A stretch of 21,298 bases of DNA from Psychrobacter sp. (GTDB lineage Bacteria; Pseudomonadota; Gammaproteobacteria; Pseudomonadales; Moraxellaceae), in assembly GCA_029264635.1 (NCBI GenBank), contig JARIAA010000256.1:1-21298 (forward strand), given 5' to 3'. The position numbers and the translations under genes are program-made. Under the pieces are notes generated by a model that was not told where the DNA came from, ran no database searches, and saw only the letters and a program-made list of their open reading frames with translations. Positions 1-7,333 of this stretch are shown here, piece by piece (the stretch's first letter is position 1; each line of letters begins with the position of its first letter).

Positions 1-1
1 G

Positions 2-1078
2 CTGGAGCTGACCCAGCAGTGGCGCAATATGGATTATGTTTTTGTGGCAGTCGGCGGCGGCGGTCTTATCTCAGGTGTGGCGGCGTTCTTAGGAGAAGTT
101 GCCCCGCATGTCAAAGTCATCGCGGTAGAGCCTGAGCAATCGGCCTGCCTAAAAGCAGCATTAGAGACAGGCGAGCGCGTCAAGCTTGAGCAAGTTGGAC
201 TCTTCGTCGACGGGGTGGCTGTCGCGCAAATTGGTGAGCTGCCGTTTGAGGTGATTCGCACCCAAAAGCGCGATGGCTCGGGCGCTATCGTTGAGCCTGA
301 GGTGGTCACTTGCACCAATGATGAGGTCTGCGCCGCTATCAAAGATGTGTTTGAGGAGAATCGTAGCATCGTTGAGCCGGCAGGCGCGCTCTCAATTGCT
401 GGTATGAAAAAGTATATCAATACGCATAGCTTGCAAGGCAAAAACTGCGTGGGTATCATTTGCGGCGCTAATATGAACTTTGACCGTCTGCGCTATATCA
501 CTGAGCGTACCGAGATTGGTGAGAAAAAAGAAGCCATCTTTGCGGTGACTATCCCCGAGCAAACCGGGGCATTTTTAAACTTCTGCCGCAGCTTGCAAGG
601 GCGTAATATTACCGAGTTTAACTATCGTGCCGACAATCAACAATCGCCTGACTCCATGGAGCCTGCCGCAATCTTTGTCGGTATTGCCCTAAAAGAGGGC
701 GATAAAGAGCGACAAACCATTAGCGAACAATTGGCAAAAGATGGCTATACCGCGTCTGATTTGACCGATGATGATATTGCCAAATCGCATATTCGCCATC
801 TGATTGGAGGGCATGCGCATGTCGACAATGAGCAATTATTAAAGGTCGTTTTCCCTGAGCGTCCAGGCGCACTTTTGACCTTTTTAGAAAAGCTCGGCGA
901 TGATTTTAATATTACTTTGTTTCATTATCGCAATCATGGCGCGGCTGAAGGTCGGGTCTTAGTGGGCTTGCAAGCCTCTGATAGCAACTCACGCCAACTG
1001 CAAGATGCCCTACTCGATATCGGCTATGACTGCACCATGCTCAATGACAATATTGGCTATCAGTTGTTTTTGAAATAG
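2..1078 (+). CDS. ilvA: Threonine dehydratase, biosynthetic (3' part; start lies left of the window)
   Basis: PLP enzyme that deaminates threonine to 2-oxobutanoate, the first step of isoleucine synthesis, in the cytoplasm. The reading frame is open from the first bases, so the catalytic N-terminus, with the PLP lysine, is missing from view. Seen here are the glycine-rich phosphate-binding loop VGGGGLISG near the left edge, the rest of the fold-type II domain, and two C-terminal ACT-like regulatory repeats. The first repeat starts around EAIFAVTIPEQTGAFL and the second around KVVFPERPGALLTF. Two such repeats are typical of the long, isoleucine-inhibited biosynthetic form rather than the short catabolic TdcB form. 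Allosteric control by isoleucine and valine is inferred from the family. The ATG at 29 is internal, not the start. No operon partner is visible downstream. Confidence 0.95.
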   Translation: MELTQQWRNMDYVFVAVGGGGLISGVAAFLGEVAPHVKVIAVEPEQSACLKAALETGERVKLEQVGLFVDGVAVAQIGELPFEVIRTQKRDGSGAIVEPEVVTCTNDEVCAAIKDVFEENRSIVEPAGALSIAGMKKYINTHSLQGKNCVGIICGANMNFDRLRYITERTEIGEKKEAIFAVTIPEQTGAFLNFCRSLQGRNITEFNYRADNQQSPDSMEPAAIFVGIALKEGDKERQTISEQLAKDGYTASDLTDDDIAKSHIRHLIGGHAHVDNEQLLKVVFPERPGALLTFLEKLGDDFNITLFHYRNHGAAEGRVLVGLQASDSNSRQLQDALLDIGYDCTMLNDNIGYQLFLK

Positions 1079-1099
1079 CAATTGATATAGACGATCATG

Positions 1100-1126
1100 G
1101 CAGTTTTTAAGCGCTTGAAAAACTGC
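1100..1126 (+). terminator. Hairpin downstream of ilvA, possible terminator
   Basis: Perfect 9-bp arms, GCAGTTTTT at 1100-1108 and AAAAACTGC at 1118-1126, close on a loop that contains the palindrome AAGCGCTT. It lies 22 bases past the ilvA stop. There is no T-run after the plus-strand arm, so it is not a textbook intrinsic terminator. It could instead be an mRNA 3'-end stabilising hairpin. Confidence 0.4.
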
Positions 1127-1151
1127 TATGGATGAGTTAATAGTGAGTATC

Positions 1152-1195
1152 GTAGGCTCACTTTAAAACCGACACAGTGCGACTGGGATAAATTA
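1152..1195 (+). repeat. Copy 1 of a dispersed intergenic repeat (about 44 bp)
   Basis: This stretch aligns without gaps to 16781-16824 at 32 of 44 positions, most differences being transitions. Shared blocks include GTAG, TCACTTT, CAGTG and GACT. Both copies lie between genes in the same orientation. It may be a genome-wide short repeat; only two convincing copies are in this window. Confidence 0.5.
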
Positions 1196-1274
1196 TTTTA
1201 CTAGCTATCCCCTCTTTTAATTCCTAAAAAAAACACCATTATTATCTTACTTTATTGATATCTATGAGGTTTTG

Positions 1275-1715
1275 ATGAGTAAACACAACAAAAACCACAA
1301 TCAGCCGAGCCACAGTCAACCAGACATCGCGCGTATGCGCTTGGACAAATGGTTATGGGCCGCGCGATTTTATCGTACCCGCACCCTTGCCAAATAAGCC
1401 ATCGAAAGTGGGCGCGTACACTATGCTGGTAGCCGAGTGAAAACCAGTAAAGAGATTGCCATCGGCGATGAGATACAAATTCGCCAAGGCTCAGCCACTG
1501 CTATGACTGAAAAGACAGTCATTGTTGAAGCGTTATCTGCACAGCGTGGCAATGCGACTGCAGCGCAAGTCTTATATTCAGAAACGGAAGAAAGCGAAGA
1601 GCGACGCGATTATTATGCCGAACAGCGTAAACTTGCCAACCTTGCTCGTCCTGATAACAAACCTAATAAAAAAGAGCGTCGTGACTTACAGCGTTTTAAA
1701 AGTAATCAAGACTGA
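1275..1715 (+). pseudogene. hslR: Heat-shock protein 15 (S4-domain RNA-binding) gene interrupted by an in-frame TAA
   Basis: Hsp15 binds stalled 50S subunits that carry peptidyl-tRNA and helps recycle them. The frame starts at ATG 1275, five bases after a good GAGG at 1266-1269. It encodes the S4 RNA-binding signature RLDKWLWAARFYRTRTLAK, then hits TAA at 1395-1397 (codon 41). The same frame continues without a shift as AIESGRVHYAG to the normal C-terminus KKERRDLQRFK, ending with TGA at 1713. Family members carry a sense codon at the stop position. A single C-to-T change of CAA (Gln) would explain it. A GTG at 1437 could restart translation for the last 92 residues, but it has no good ribosome site and would lack most of the S4 fold. 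A real nonsense mutation, a sequencing error, or readthrough are all possible; I favour a recent pseudogene or an error. Confidence 0.85.
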
Positions 1716-1940
1716 CTATATAGCCTTATCTCAGGATTTGGCTTTCAGACTTGCCATTTCTACTATTAACCGTTACGCTGCCCCACTCATACGACATACC
1801 ACATAATCTCGAGTAAGCAGGCTAGGAATAAACAATCCTAATTACTTTTTATCTTTACTCACTATCCATTAACATGCTAAAGGCACATCATTGACGTTGC
1901 TTTTTTATCACATGTTTTTATTGTTATAAGAGGTCATATT

Positions 1941-2441
1941 ATGCAGATTAAAGCTTCTGCGCCATCATCTGTTTTATTGGTTTGTTTGGGTAATATTTGT
2001 CGATCTCCAACCGCTGAAGAGATTTTCCGCCAGCAAGCCGCCATTGCAGGACTCGACATAAAGGTAGACTCTGCTGGTACAGGTGATTGGCATATTGGTC
2101 ATGCTCCTGACGTACGCTCGCAGCGCCATGCTAAGAGTCATTGTTACAATATTAGTAAACTAGTCGCGCGCCAAGTCGATGATGAGGATTTTCGTAAATT
2201 CGATTTAATTCTTGCGATGGATGGTCAAAATCTTGCCGATCTGCAAGCTTTAAAAAACAGTATTAAAGATACATCAGACAAGCCACTAGCTAAACTGGCG
2301 TTATTTACTGAAGAGGATCCTACCTACGGCGGCGATGATGTGCCAGACCCTTATAAAGGCAATGGAGACGATTTTGAAGATGTTATCGAGCGTATTGAAT
2401 CCAGTGCGCAGGCTTGGATTGAGAGCTGGAAAGCTATGTAA
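1941..2441 (+). CDS. Low-molecular-weight protein tyrosine phosphatase
   Basis: Predicted cytoplasmic phosphatase that removes phosphate from tyrosine through a cysteinyl-phosphate intermediate. The signature CX5R(S/T) loop is C15-L-G-N-I-C-R21-S22 near the N-terminus. The general-acid loop is D136-P137-Y138; the usual second aromatic residue of DPYY/DPYF is replaced by K-G. At 166 residues the length is normal for the family. The start at 1941 has AAGAGG eight bases upstream. In Pseudomonas a gene of this family sits next to murB, as here, so the pairing is an old neighbourhood. Roles in exopolysaccharide control (Wzb-like) belong to other members. No tyrosine kinase (Wzc) or polysaccharide gene is in view, so the substrate is unknown. 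Confidence 0.9.
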   Translation: MQIKASAPSSVLLVCLGNICRSPTAEEIFRQQAAIAGLDIKVDSAGTGDWHIGHAPDVRSQRHAKSHCYNISKLVARQVDDEDFRKFDLILAMDGQNLADLQALKNSIKDTSDKPLAKLALFTEEDPTYGGDDVPDPYKGNGDDFEDVIERIESSAQAWIESWKAM

Positions 2442-2534
2442 ATAGCTTAGCTTGATAAATATCATGTTGATTGAATCATAGTCAGCTGATACCAAAACCT
2501 AAGTATTTTATCTGTTTTTATACAGCGTATCCCT

Positions 2535-2577
2535 TATAATAACGAGCGTATTAAGTCTTGCTCGTTATTTAACGAGC
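2535..2577 (+). promoter_or_regulatory. Candidate murB promoter with a triple AACGAGC/GCTCGTT repeat
   Basis: A perfect -10 box TATAAT lies at 2535-2540; no convincing -35 is seen. Right after it are AACGAGC (2541-2547), GCTCGTT (2560-2566) and AACGAGC (2571-2577). The middle arm can pair with either neighbour, giving two mutually exclusive hairpins in DNA or leader RNA. The predicted transcription start falls near the first copy, so in RNA only the second hairpin (loop ATTT) may form. It could be an operator or an mRNA 5' hairpin. Confidence 0.45.
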
Positions 2578-2617
2578 ACTTTAATAGTACTCATCGATTT
2601 GCTTCATAGGTTGTTTT

Positions 2618-3730
2618 ATGACTACAGCTTTGCCTTGTGATTCTGGCGCCCAATATGACTGCGCGTATGACTTGTCTCAAGCTAATACGATGGCGCTCGC
2701 TTGCGTAGCAGATACTGTAGTGACCTTTAGGGATGAGGGACAACTTTATAGCTTTATGGCAAGTTATGAAGAAAATAGTGACGCTAATTGCCCATTATTT
2801 GTGTTATCTGGTGGTAGCAATGTCCTATTACCGAAGCAGTTGCAGGCCATCGTGCTACGACCACACATGCGTGGTATTACCCTCACGGATCAAAATCAAG
2901 ATTACGTTGATATCGAAGTCATGGCAGGCGAAAATTGGCATGACTTGGTTCTATATACAGTCAGTCAAGGCTGGTATGGGCTAGAGAACTTGGCATTGAT
3001 TCCAGGGCTAACGGGCGCGGCGCCTGTGCAGAATATTGGCGCGTATGGCGTGCAGCTAGAAGACTGTTTACAGTATGTCCGCGCTTATCACTTACCGACT
3101 AAGACTTGGCATCGTCTGAGCGCCGCCGACTGCGAATTTGGTTATCGAGATAGCCTCTTTAAGCGCGCCCCTAACACCTGGCTCATTAGCCGTGTGGGTT
3201 TTCGTTTGCATACTGATGCCACAAAGGTCCTAGCCAGTTATGGTGATGTACAGAAGGTGGCGCAACGTTTTGCCGAGCAGCAAGGACGCCAGCAGCTAGC
3301 GCCTGTAGATGTTATGCATGCTATTATTGACATACGACAACAAAAACTTCCAGACCCAAAGCAACTACCCAATTGCGGTAGTTTTTTTCAAAACCCGATT
3401 ATTAGCCAACGTCAATTTACCTCGTTGCAGACCGCTTATCCTGATATCGTAGGTTATCCCATGCAAGGAGCGATGGTGAAAGTCGCCGCAGGCTGGCTGA
3501 TTGAGCAAGCAGGTTTAAAGGGCAGCGGTATCGAACCCATTATGACGCATCAGCAGCAAGCATTGGTACTGACCAATCATCGCCCTTATCAAGCGACTCA
3601 AGCTGACGTGATAGCCGCCCAAAATCATATCATTAACTGCATTTATAAAAAATTTGAAATCACTTTATCTCGTGAGCCTGTTTGGGTCAATAGTGATGCC
3701 ACCGTTGGACATGGCGAACATGAGATCTAG
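2618..3730 (+). CDS. murB: UDP-N-acetylenolpyruvoylglucosamine reductase
   Basis: FAD enzyme that uses NADPH to reduce UDP-GlcNAc-enolpyruvate to UDP-MurNAc, the second committed step of peptidoglycan precursor synthesis, in the cytoplasm. Seen: the FAD-binding strand LSGGSNVLL (63-71), the IPGLTGAAPVQNIGAYG segment (128-144), Y176-R177 in FGYRDSLFK, the proton-donating Ser255 in NCGSFFQNP, and the C-terminal catalytic Glu353 in SREPVWV. The Tyr-bearing insert and layout match the E. coli-like type I enzyme. At 370 residues it is slightly longer than usual, with a short extra N-terminus. ATG 2618 has a weak AGG upstream. The downstream DUF218 gene overlaps its last codons, suggesting translational coupling. 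Confidence 0.95.
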   Translation: MTTALPCDSGAQYDCAYDLSQANTMALACVADTVVTFRDEGQLYSFMASYEENSDANCPLFVLSGGSNVLLPKQLQAIVLRPHMRGITLTDQNQDYVDIEVMAGENWHDLVLYTVSQGWYGLENLALIPGLTGAAPVQNIGAYGVQLEDCLQYVRAYHLPTKTWHRLSAADCEFGYRDSLFKRAPNTWLISRVGFRLHTDATKVLASYGDVQKVAQRFAEQQGRQQLAPVDVMHAIIDIRQQKLPDPKQLPNCGSFFQNPIISQRQFTSLQTAYPDIVGYPMQGAMVKVAAGWLIEQAGLKGSGIEPIMTHQQQALVLTNHRPYQATQADVIAAQNHIINCIYKKFEITLSREPVWVNSDATVGHGEHEI

Positions 3731-4490
3731 GCGTTCATGGACGAATAAGCTGTCGCGGCACTATCTGCGCTCAGCTGAACGTGTCATTAAACTGTTTCGT
3801 ATTATTAATATGCTTTTTTTACTGGGTTCTACCGTCATTATTTTAATCCTTATCAGTTTATTTACTCCCCTGTTTTCTCGCGCCGTTATTTATGTCTTTG
3901 TTCATTTACCGTTGCCCGCGCTGCCAGCTACTGCCGTAAATGCCCCTCCAACTGCCTATGTGGTATTGGGCGGCGGTCTGACTAATGATAACAATAATCA
4001 GATCATCCTAAATGGTTATAGTCTCAACCGTATACGTACGGTCGCTACTGCTTATCATGATTTGCCGCTACCTATCATCCTAAGCGGTGCTGAAGCGCCT
4101 TGGATGAGTCAATGGCTTATTGAGCATGGTATTGAGGAGCCGATCAGTGAAAATGCCAGCATGAATACTTGTGAAAATGCGCGTTTTACTGCCAAACGCG
4201 TTCCTTTGTATCATGTTTATCTTGTTACCGACACTTACCATATGGCACGCGCACGCAGGCAGTTTGCGTTAAATGGGATAAAAAGTAAGCCTATTAATGC
4301 GCCTTTACCAGTCAGACGAGATTGGATGGAACCTGCTCAAAATTTAAGTCATTCAAGACGTGCCGTCTACGAGATTGCTGCTTATCTACGCGATATTTTA
4401 CGTCCTCAAGTAAACTGTCGCCGCGCAGAAGACGTCAGCACGCAGCAGCTACTGACCCCAAGAGGTAGTGCCGTCAAAACCTTTGACTGA
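3720..4490 (+). CDS. DUF218 / YdcF-SanA-ElyC-like membrane protein
   Basis: 256-residue protein with a basic N-terminus, a hydrophobic stretch at about residues 29-50 and possibly a second, weaker one at about 53-70, then a soluble DUF218 domain. The domain shows YVVLGGG (80-86), ILSGAEAPWMSQWL (120-133), ENASMNTCENA (144-154) and VYLVTDTYHMARA (166-178). These are the expected conserved blocks: a nucleotide-like VLGGG strand, an S/T-rich ENT-type helix start, and a TD..HM.RA strand-helix. Related proteins (ElyC, SanA) affect envelope integrity and lipid-carrier or wall-precursor metabolism, which fits the coupling to murB, but the reaction is unknown. The frame is open further upstream. I chose ATG 3720 because TTGGA lies about ten bases before it, and it overlaps murB by 11 bases; ATG 3711 is the alternative. 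Confidence 0.8.
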   Translation: MRSRRSWTNKLSRHYLRSAERVIKLFRIINMLFLLGSTVIILILISLFTPLFSRAVIYVFVHLPLPALPATAVNAPPTAYVVLGGGLTNDNNNQIILNGYSLNRIRTVATAYHDLPLPIILSGAEAPWMSQWLIEHGIEEPISENASMNTCENARFTAKRVPLYHVYLVTDTYHMARARRQFALNGIKSKPINAPLPVRRDWMEPAQNLSHSRRAVYEIAAYLRDILRPQVNCRRAEDVSTQQLLTPRGSAVKTFD

Positions 4491-4552
4491 TAGTTATAGT
4501 GCCCATAGTAATAAGGTCGCTGTATAAATTTTGTCTGTATAGTTCATTCATG

Positions 4553-4574
4553 ACACTTGCATTAAGTGTATAAT
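4553..4574 (+). promoter_or_regulatory. Candidate ccoS promoter with overlapping palindrome
   Basis: A perfect inverted repeat ACACTT-GCATT-AAGTGT (4553-4569) runs directly into a TATAAT -10 box (4569-4574), 31 bases before the ccoS start. No good -35 is present. The placement looks like an operator covering the promoter spacer. It does not match an FNR/ANR box (TTGAT-N4-ATCAA). Confidence 0.45.
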
Positions 4575-4605
4575 AATAGAGAAGCTGCTAGCTAAGAGGT
4601 TTGCT

Positions 4606-4899
4606 ATGCTCAGTATATTTTTATTAATTCCACTAAGCTTAATGCTATTTGTCGTAGCGATTTGGGCGGTGCGTTATGCCGTAAAATCCAATCAATTCGA
4701 AGATTTAGACAATGCATCACAGCGTATCATATTGGACGATCGTCAAGAACGTCGGCAGGTGATTCAGTCTCATGAACGAGTTGATACGGTTCAACAAAAT
4801 GAGACACCCTCTGCTCAGGCTGATGTCGAAAGTATAAGTTTAAAAGATAATAAATCACTGGATAAGGTTGGCAACATAGATCCTGATCATAAAAAATAA
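4606..4899 (+). CDS. ccoS: cbb3-type cytochrome oxidase assembly protein CcoS
   Basis: Small inner-membrane protein required for maturation of cbb3 (high-affinity haem-copper) oxidase. Residues 1-27 form one transmembrane helix of the form SIFLLIPLSLMLFVVAIWA. It is followed by the family hallmark of a W-A-V-(R/K)-S-(N/G)-Q-F-(E/D)-D-L-D block and a short I-L-D-D motif at about residues 42-45. CcoS proteins usually end soon after this. Here about 50 extra hydrophilic residues (Gln/Asp/Lys-rich, low complexity) follow. ATG 4606 has AAGAGG seven bases upstream. Normally ccoS follows the copper ATPase gene ccoI (ccoGHIS). Here that gene is absent and a DUF218 gene precedes it, so ccoS is separated from the usual cluster while keeping its TauE/SafE-like downstream partner. 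Confidence 0.88.
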   Translation: MLSIFLLIPLSLMLFVVAIWAVRYAVKSNQFEDLDNASQRIILDDRQERRQVIQSHERVDTVQQNETPSAQADVESISLKDNKSLDKVGNIDPDHKK

Positions 4900-5015
4900 T
4901 AAAATTTTGAAAGCATCACATTTATTGATAATTTGTCGCTTTTATTATGAATAGCTTTACGATTGCTAACACAACATCTCTTGCAGCTTATCAGTTAATT
5001 TAGGAGTTGCTGCTT

Positions 5016-5840
5016 ATGACCACAGCATTATTAGTTGCCGCATTATTAATGGGGTTTTTTGGTTCACCGCACTGTTTGGGTATGTGTGGCGGGCTGGTGA
5101 CGGCATTTGGTTTGTCAATGAAGGACATAAGTCCTGCCAAGCGCCGTGGTTTAGTAGCCACCTATCACCTCGGACGTCTACTTAGCTACTCACTTTTAGG
5201 TTTGACAGCGGGCGTCATTGGTACAGCAGTATTAGAACCATTGATGACAAGCAATAGTATGCCGCGTATTCTTTTAGGATTGGTACTCGTACTAGTGGGT
5301 ATCACGATGCTTGGCGCACCATTTTTGACCAAACTTGAGCGTTTTGGCATGCGTTTTTGGCAGTTTCTTGGGCCATTACGTCAAAAGGTATTTCCCCTGA
5401 CTACCTTTCCACGTGCACTAACTGCTGGTCTCTTATGGGGATTTCTGCCTTGCGGACTCGTCTACGGGGCGCTGCTGATTGCAGTCGTTGCCCACAACCC
5501 TTTAGGGGGCGCAGCGCTGATGTTTGTCTTTGGTCTAGGTACCGTGCCGATGCTAGTTGCGACTCATGAGACGGTCAGCTGGATGCGAGACAAAATTGGC
5601 CGCTTCCGCCTGCGTCAGCTAAATGGTATGGTAATGGTGTTATCGGGAATGGCGGTTGTTTTTGTGCCCATAATAATGGTCAACATGCACGGCGGCCATG
5701 GCAGCGCTGCCCACATGGATCATGGTAGTTCTGCTACGATGATGTCTGAGACAAACGGATCTACTCATCATGATATGCAGATGGATCATAGCATGCACAA
5801 TATGGATAACGGCTCTGAAAGTATGAACCACTCTCAATAG
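5016..5840 (+). CDS. TauE/SafE (DsbD-like, UreH-like) membrane protein with His/Met-rich tail
   Basis: 274-residue polytopic membrane protein of the group annotated as sulfite exporter TauE/SafE or DsbD transmembrane-like. It opens with GSPHCLGMCGG (residues 16-26, Cys20 and Cys24), a conserved H-C-x-x-M-C motif inside the first membrane helix. It continues through YHLGRLLSYS and the second conserved half WGFLPCGLVYGAL (Cys146). About six membrane segments are visible. After the last helix, residues 221-274 carry 9 His and 10 Met, a composition typical of copper-binding tails. Family members beside ccoS in other bacteria are linked to cbb3 oxidase copper supply, so copper handling is a better guess than sulfite export. 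ATG 5016 is chosen over an upstream TTG at 5007 because AGGAG lies nine bases before it. Confidence 0.85.
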   Translation: MTTALLVAALLMGFFGSPHCLGMCGGLVTAFGLSMKDISPAKRRGLVATYHLGRLLSYSLLGLTAGVIGTAVLEPLMTSNSMPRILLGLVLVLVGITMLGAPFLTKLERFGMRFWQFLGPLRQKVFPLTTFPRALTAGLLWGFLPCGLVYGALLIAVVAHNPLGGAALMFVFGLGTVPMLVATHETVSWMRDKIGRFRLRQLNGMVMVLSGMAVVFVPIIMVNMHGGHGSAAHMDHGSSATMMSETNGSTHHDMQMDHSMHNMDNGSESMNHSQ

Positions 5841-5850
5841 TTAAAATAAA

Positions 5851-5883
5851 AAAGCCCACAACGACATTGACGTTATGGGCTTT
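5851..5883. terminator. Bidirectional intrinsic terminator between the TauE/SafE-like gene and rhlB
   Basis: Thirteen-base arms (5851-5863 and 5871-5883) pair with a single mismatch around a 7-base loop, with AAAGCCCA / TGGGCTTT at the base. T-rich tails follow on both strands: TTTCTTCT on plus and TTTTTTATTTT on minus. The flanking genes converge on it. Confidence 0.9.
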
Positions 5884-5918
5884 CTTCTAACGAGAATAGC
5901 TTTTAAATAGCAATCAAA

Positions 5919-7073
5919 CTACTGTTGCCATTGCTCAAGGCTAAACTTAGTATCTAAATGCTTCTCTAACGCTGGTAGGTTAAAAGCGTCATCTTCACTT
6001 ACAAAGCTGATGCTGATACCCGTTTGACCAGCACGCCCTGTACGGCCAATACGATGTACATAATCATCTGGCTGATCTGGCAAAGTATAGTTAATCACAT
6101 GGCTGATGTCATCAACGTGAATACCACGCCCTGCCACATCGGTTGCAACCAAAATAGACGCATGACCGTCTTTAAAACGCTGTAAGTATTTTTCACGTTT
6201 TTGCTGAATCACATCGCCTGATAACATGACAATTTTATGAGCTTGACGTAGCTTATGATACAAACGCTTTACTTGATCTTTACGATTGGCAAAAACAATG
6301 ACTTTTTCTACGGTATTATCAGTGATAATGCGCTGCAAAGCTTCTAGTTTTTGATCTTCTGTTAATAGGTAGAAATGCTGGTCGACCAGCTCGCTGGTTT
6401 TGTGTTCAGGTTCAATCTCAACAAACTGCGGCTCATGCAACCAGCGATAAGCTAGGTTCATGACATCTTGGTTAAAAGTGGCTGAAAATAGTAAGCTTTG
6501 ACGATCTGTATTGGCTGGCATTCGGCCAACTAGGCGTTTGATATCAGGAATAAAACCCATATCAAGCATACGGTCGGCTTCATCTAGTACCAGTACTTCA
6601 ACACGATCAAGATACACCATGCCTTTATTTACAAGATCAATTAAGCGCCCAGGTGTCGCAACCAAAATATCTACATACTGACGTTCAAGCTCATGTTGCT
6701 GAGTTTCATAATTGGTGCCACCCATGATGCAAACACTGTGTAGCTCAGTATATTTAGTTAAAGCGATACAATCATCAAAAATCTGCTGCGCAAGCTCACG
6801 TGTTGGTGCCATTATCACTGCGCGAGGCTCGCCCAAATGACGTATCTCTTCATTGCCAAAAGGACGTTTAAGCAAAGCTTCTATAATAGTAATCAAAAAA
6901 GTTGCCGTTTTGCCAGTACCAGTTTGTGCTTGTCCAATGGCGTCTTGGTGCGCAAGCGTATGCGGTAATATCTGAGCCTGAATAGGCGTTAACTCAGTAA
7001 AACCCAAATCCCTGATGGCTCGTAACGTTGATGCCAAAAGTGGTAGATCAGTAAATGTCGTGAAGTTACTCAA
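5919..7073 (-). CDS. rhlB: DEAD-box ATP-dependent RNA helicase, RhlB type
   Basis: 384-residue helicase that unwinds short RNA duplexes; RhlB is the usual partner of RNase E in the RNA degradosome. Motifs in order: F-x-x-F Q-motif start with TPIQAQ (29-34), motif I AQTGTGKT (49-56), Ia PTRELA (90-95), GGTNYETQ then ATPGR (139-143), DEAD (164-167), SAT (197-199), TDVAGRGIHV (311-320) and HRIGRTGR (340-347). The stretch GEPRAVIMAPTREL and the short tail after motif VI resemble RhlB more than RhlE, SrmB or DeaD, which have longer C-terminal extensions. The tail after motif VI is only about 37 residues, shorter than in E. coli RhlB, and no basic Arg-rich end is seen. It lies downstream of a cold-shock gene on the same strand, but 260 bases with a possible terminator separate them. 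Confidence 0.9.
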   Translation of the reverse strand: MSNFTTFTDLPLLASTLRAIRDLGFTELTPIQAQILPHTLAHQDAIGQAQTGTGKTATFLITIIEALLKRPFGNEEIRHLGEPRAVIMAPTRELAQQIFDDCIALTKYTELHSVCIMGGTNYETQQHELERQYVDILVATPGRLIDLVNKGMVYLDRVEVLVLDEADRMLDMGFIPDIKRLVGRMPANTDRQSLLFSATFNQDVMNLAYRWLHEPQFVEIEPEHKTSELVDQHFYLLTEDQKLEALQRIITDNTVEKVIVFANRKDQVKRLYHKLRQAHKIVMLSGDVIQQKREKYLQRFKDGHASILVATDVAGRGIHVDDISHVINYTLPDQPDDYVHRIGRTGRAGQTGISISFVSEDDAFNLPALEKHLDTKFSLEQWQQ

Positions 7074-7206
7074 AAAATTATCCTTTTATATTGATAAATA
7101 GCAAACTCATAGCACACTTTAAAGTAGCCTTATGTGAAAAGTAGCTGAAACATGAAAGCGAATAGATAAATAGCAGCATTAATCTCGTGATTAAGCATAA
7201 AAAAGC

Positions 7207-7269
7207 CAAGCCAGAGCTAACTTTACTAACGTTGCTATATGCTCAACATTAATAAAAATAGCAGGCTTG
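7207..7269 (-). terminator. Possible composite terminator of the cold-shock gene
   Basis: Read on the minus strand, CAAGCC (7269-7264) pairs with GGCTTG (7212-7207), followed by GC and six T. Inside lies a second hairpin of 8 pairs with one G-U (7227-7234 with 7244-7251). An outer stem enclosing an inner stem with a T-tail is a plausible but unusual terminator. Confidence 0.4.
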
Positions 7270-7333
7270 ACTCAGTAGTATATCAGTAGTTGGCAAATTC
7301 ATTATGGCTAAACGCCGATAACGACTAAGTTGC

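Noticed and set aside
34..459. Minus-strand open frame inside ilvA
   Set aside because: Antisense shadow: the plus-strand frame encodes a clear threonine dehydratase, and the antisense product is Ser/Thr/Pro-rich without any recognisable domain.
1522..1806. Plus-strand 94-residue frame overlapping hslR
   Set aside because: Out of frame with the Hsp15 sequence, no ribosome site, and no family resemblance.
4920..4945. Half FNR/ANR-like box (TTGAT) before the TauE/SafE-like gene
   Set aside because: The second half ATCAA is missing, so it does not qualify as an ANR site.
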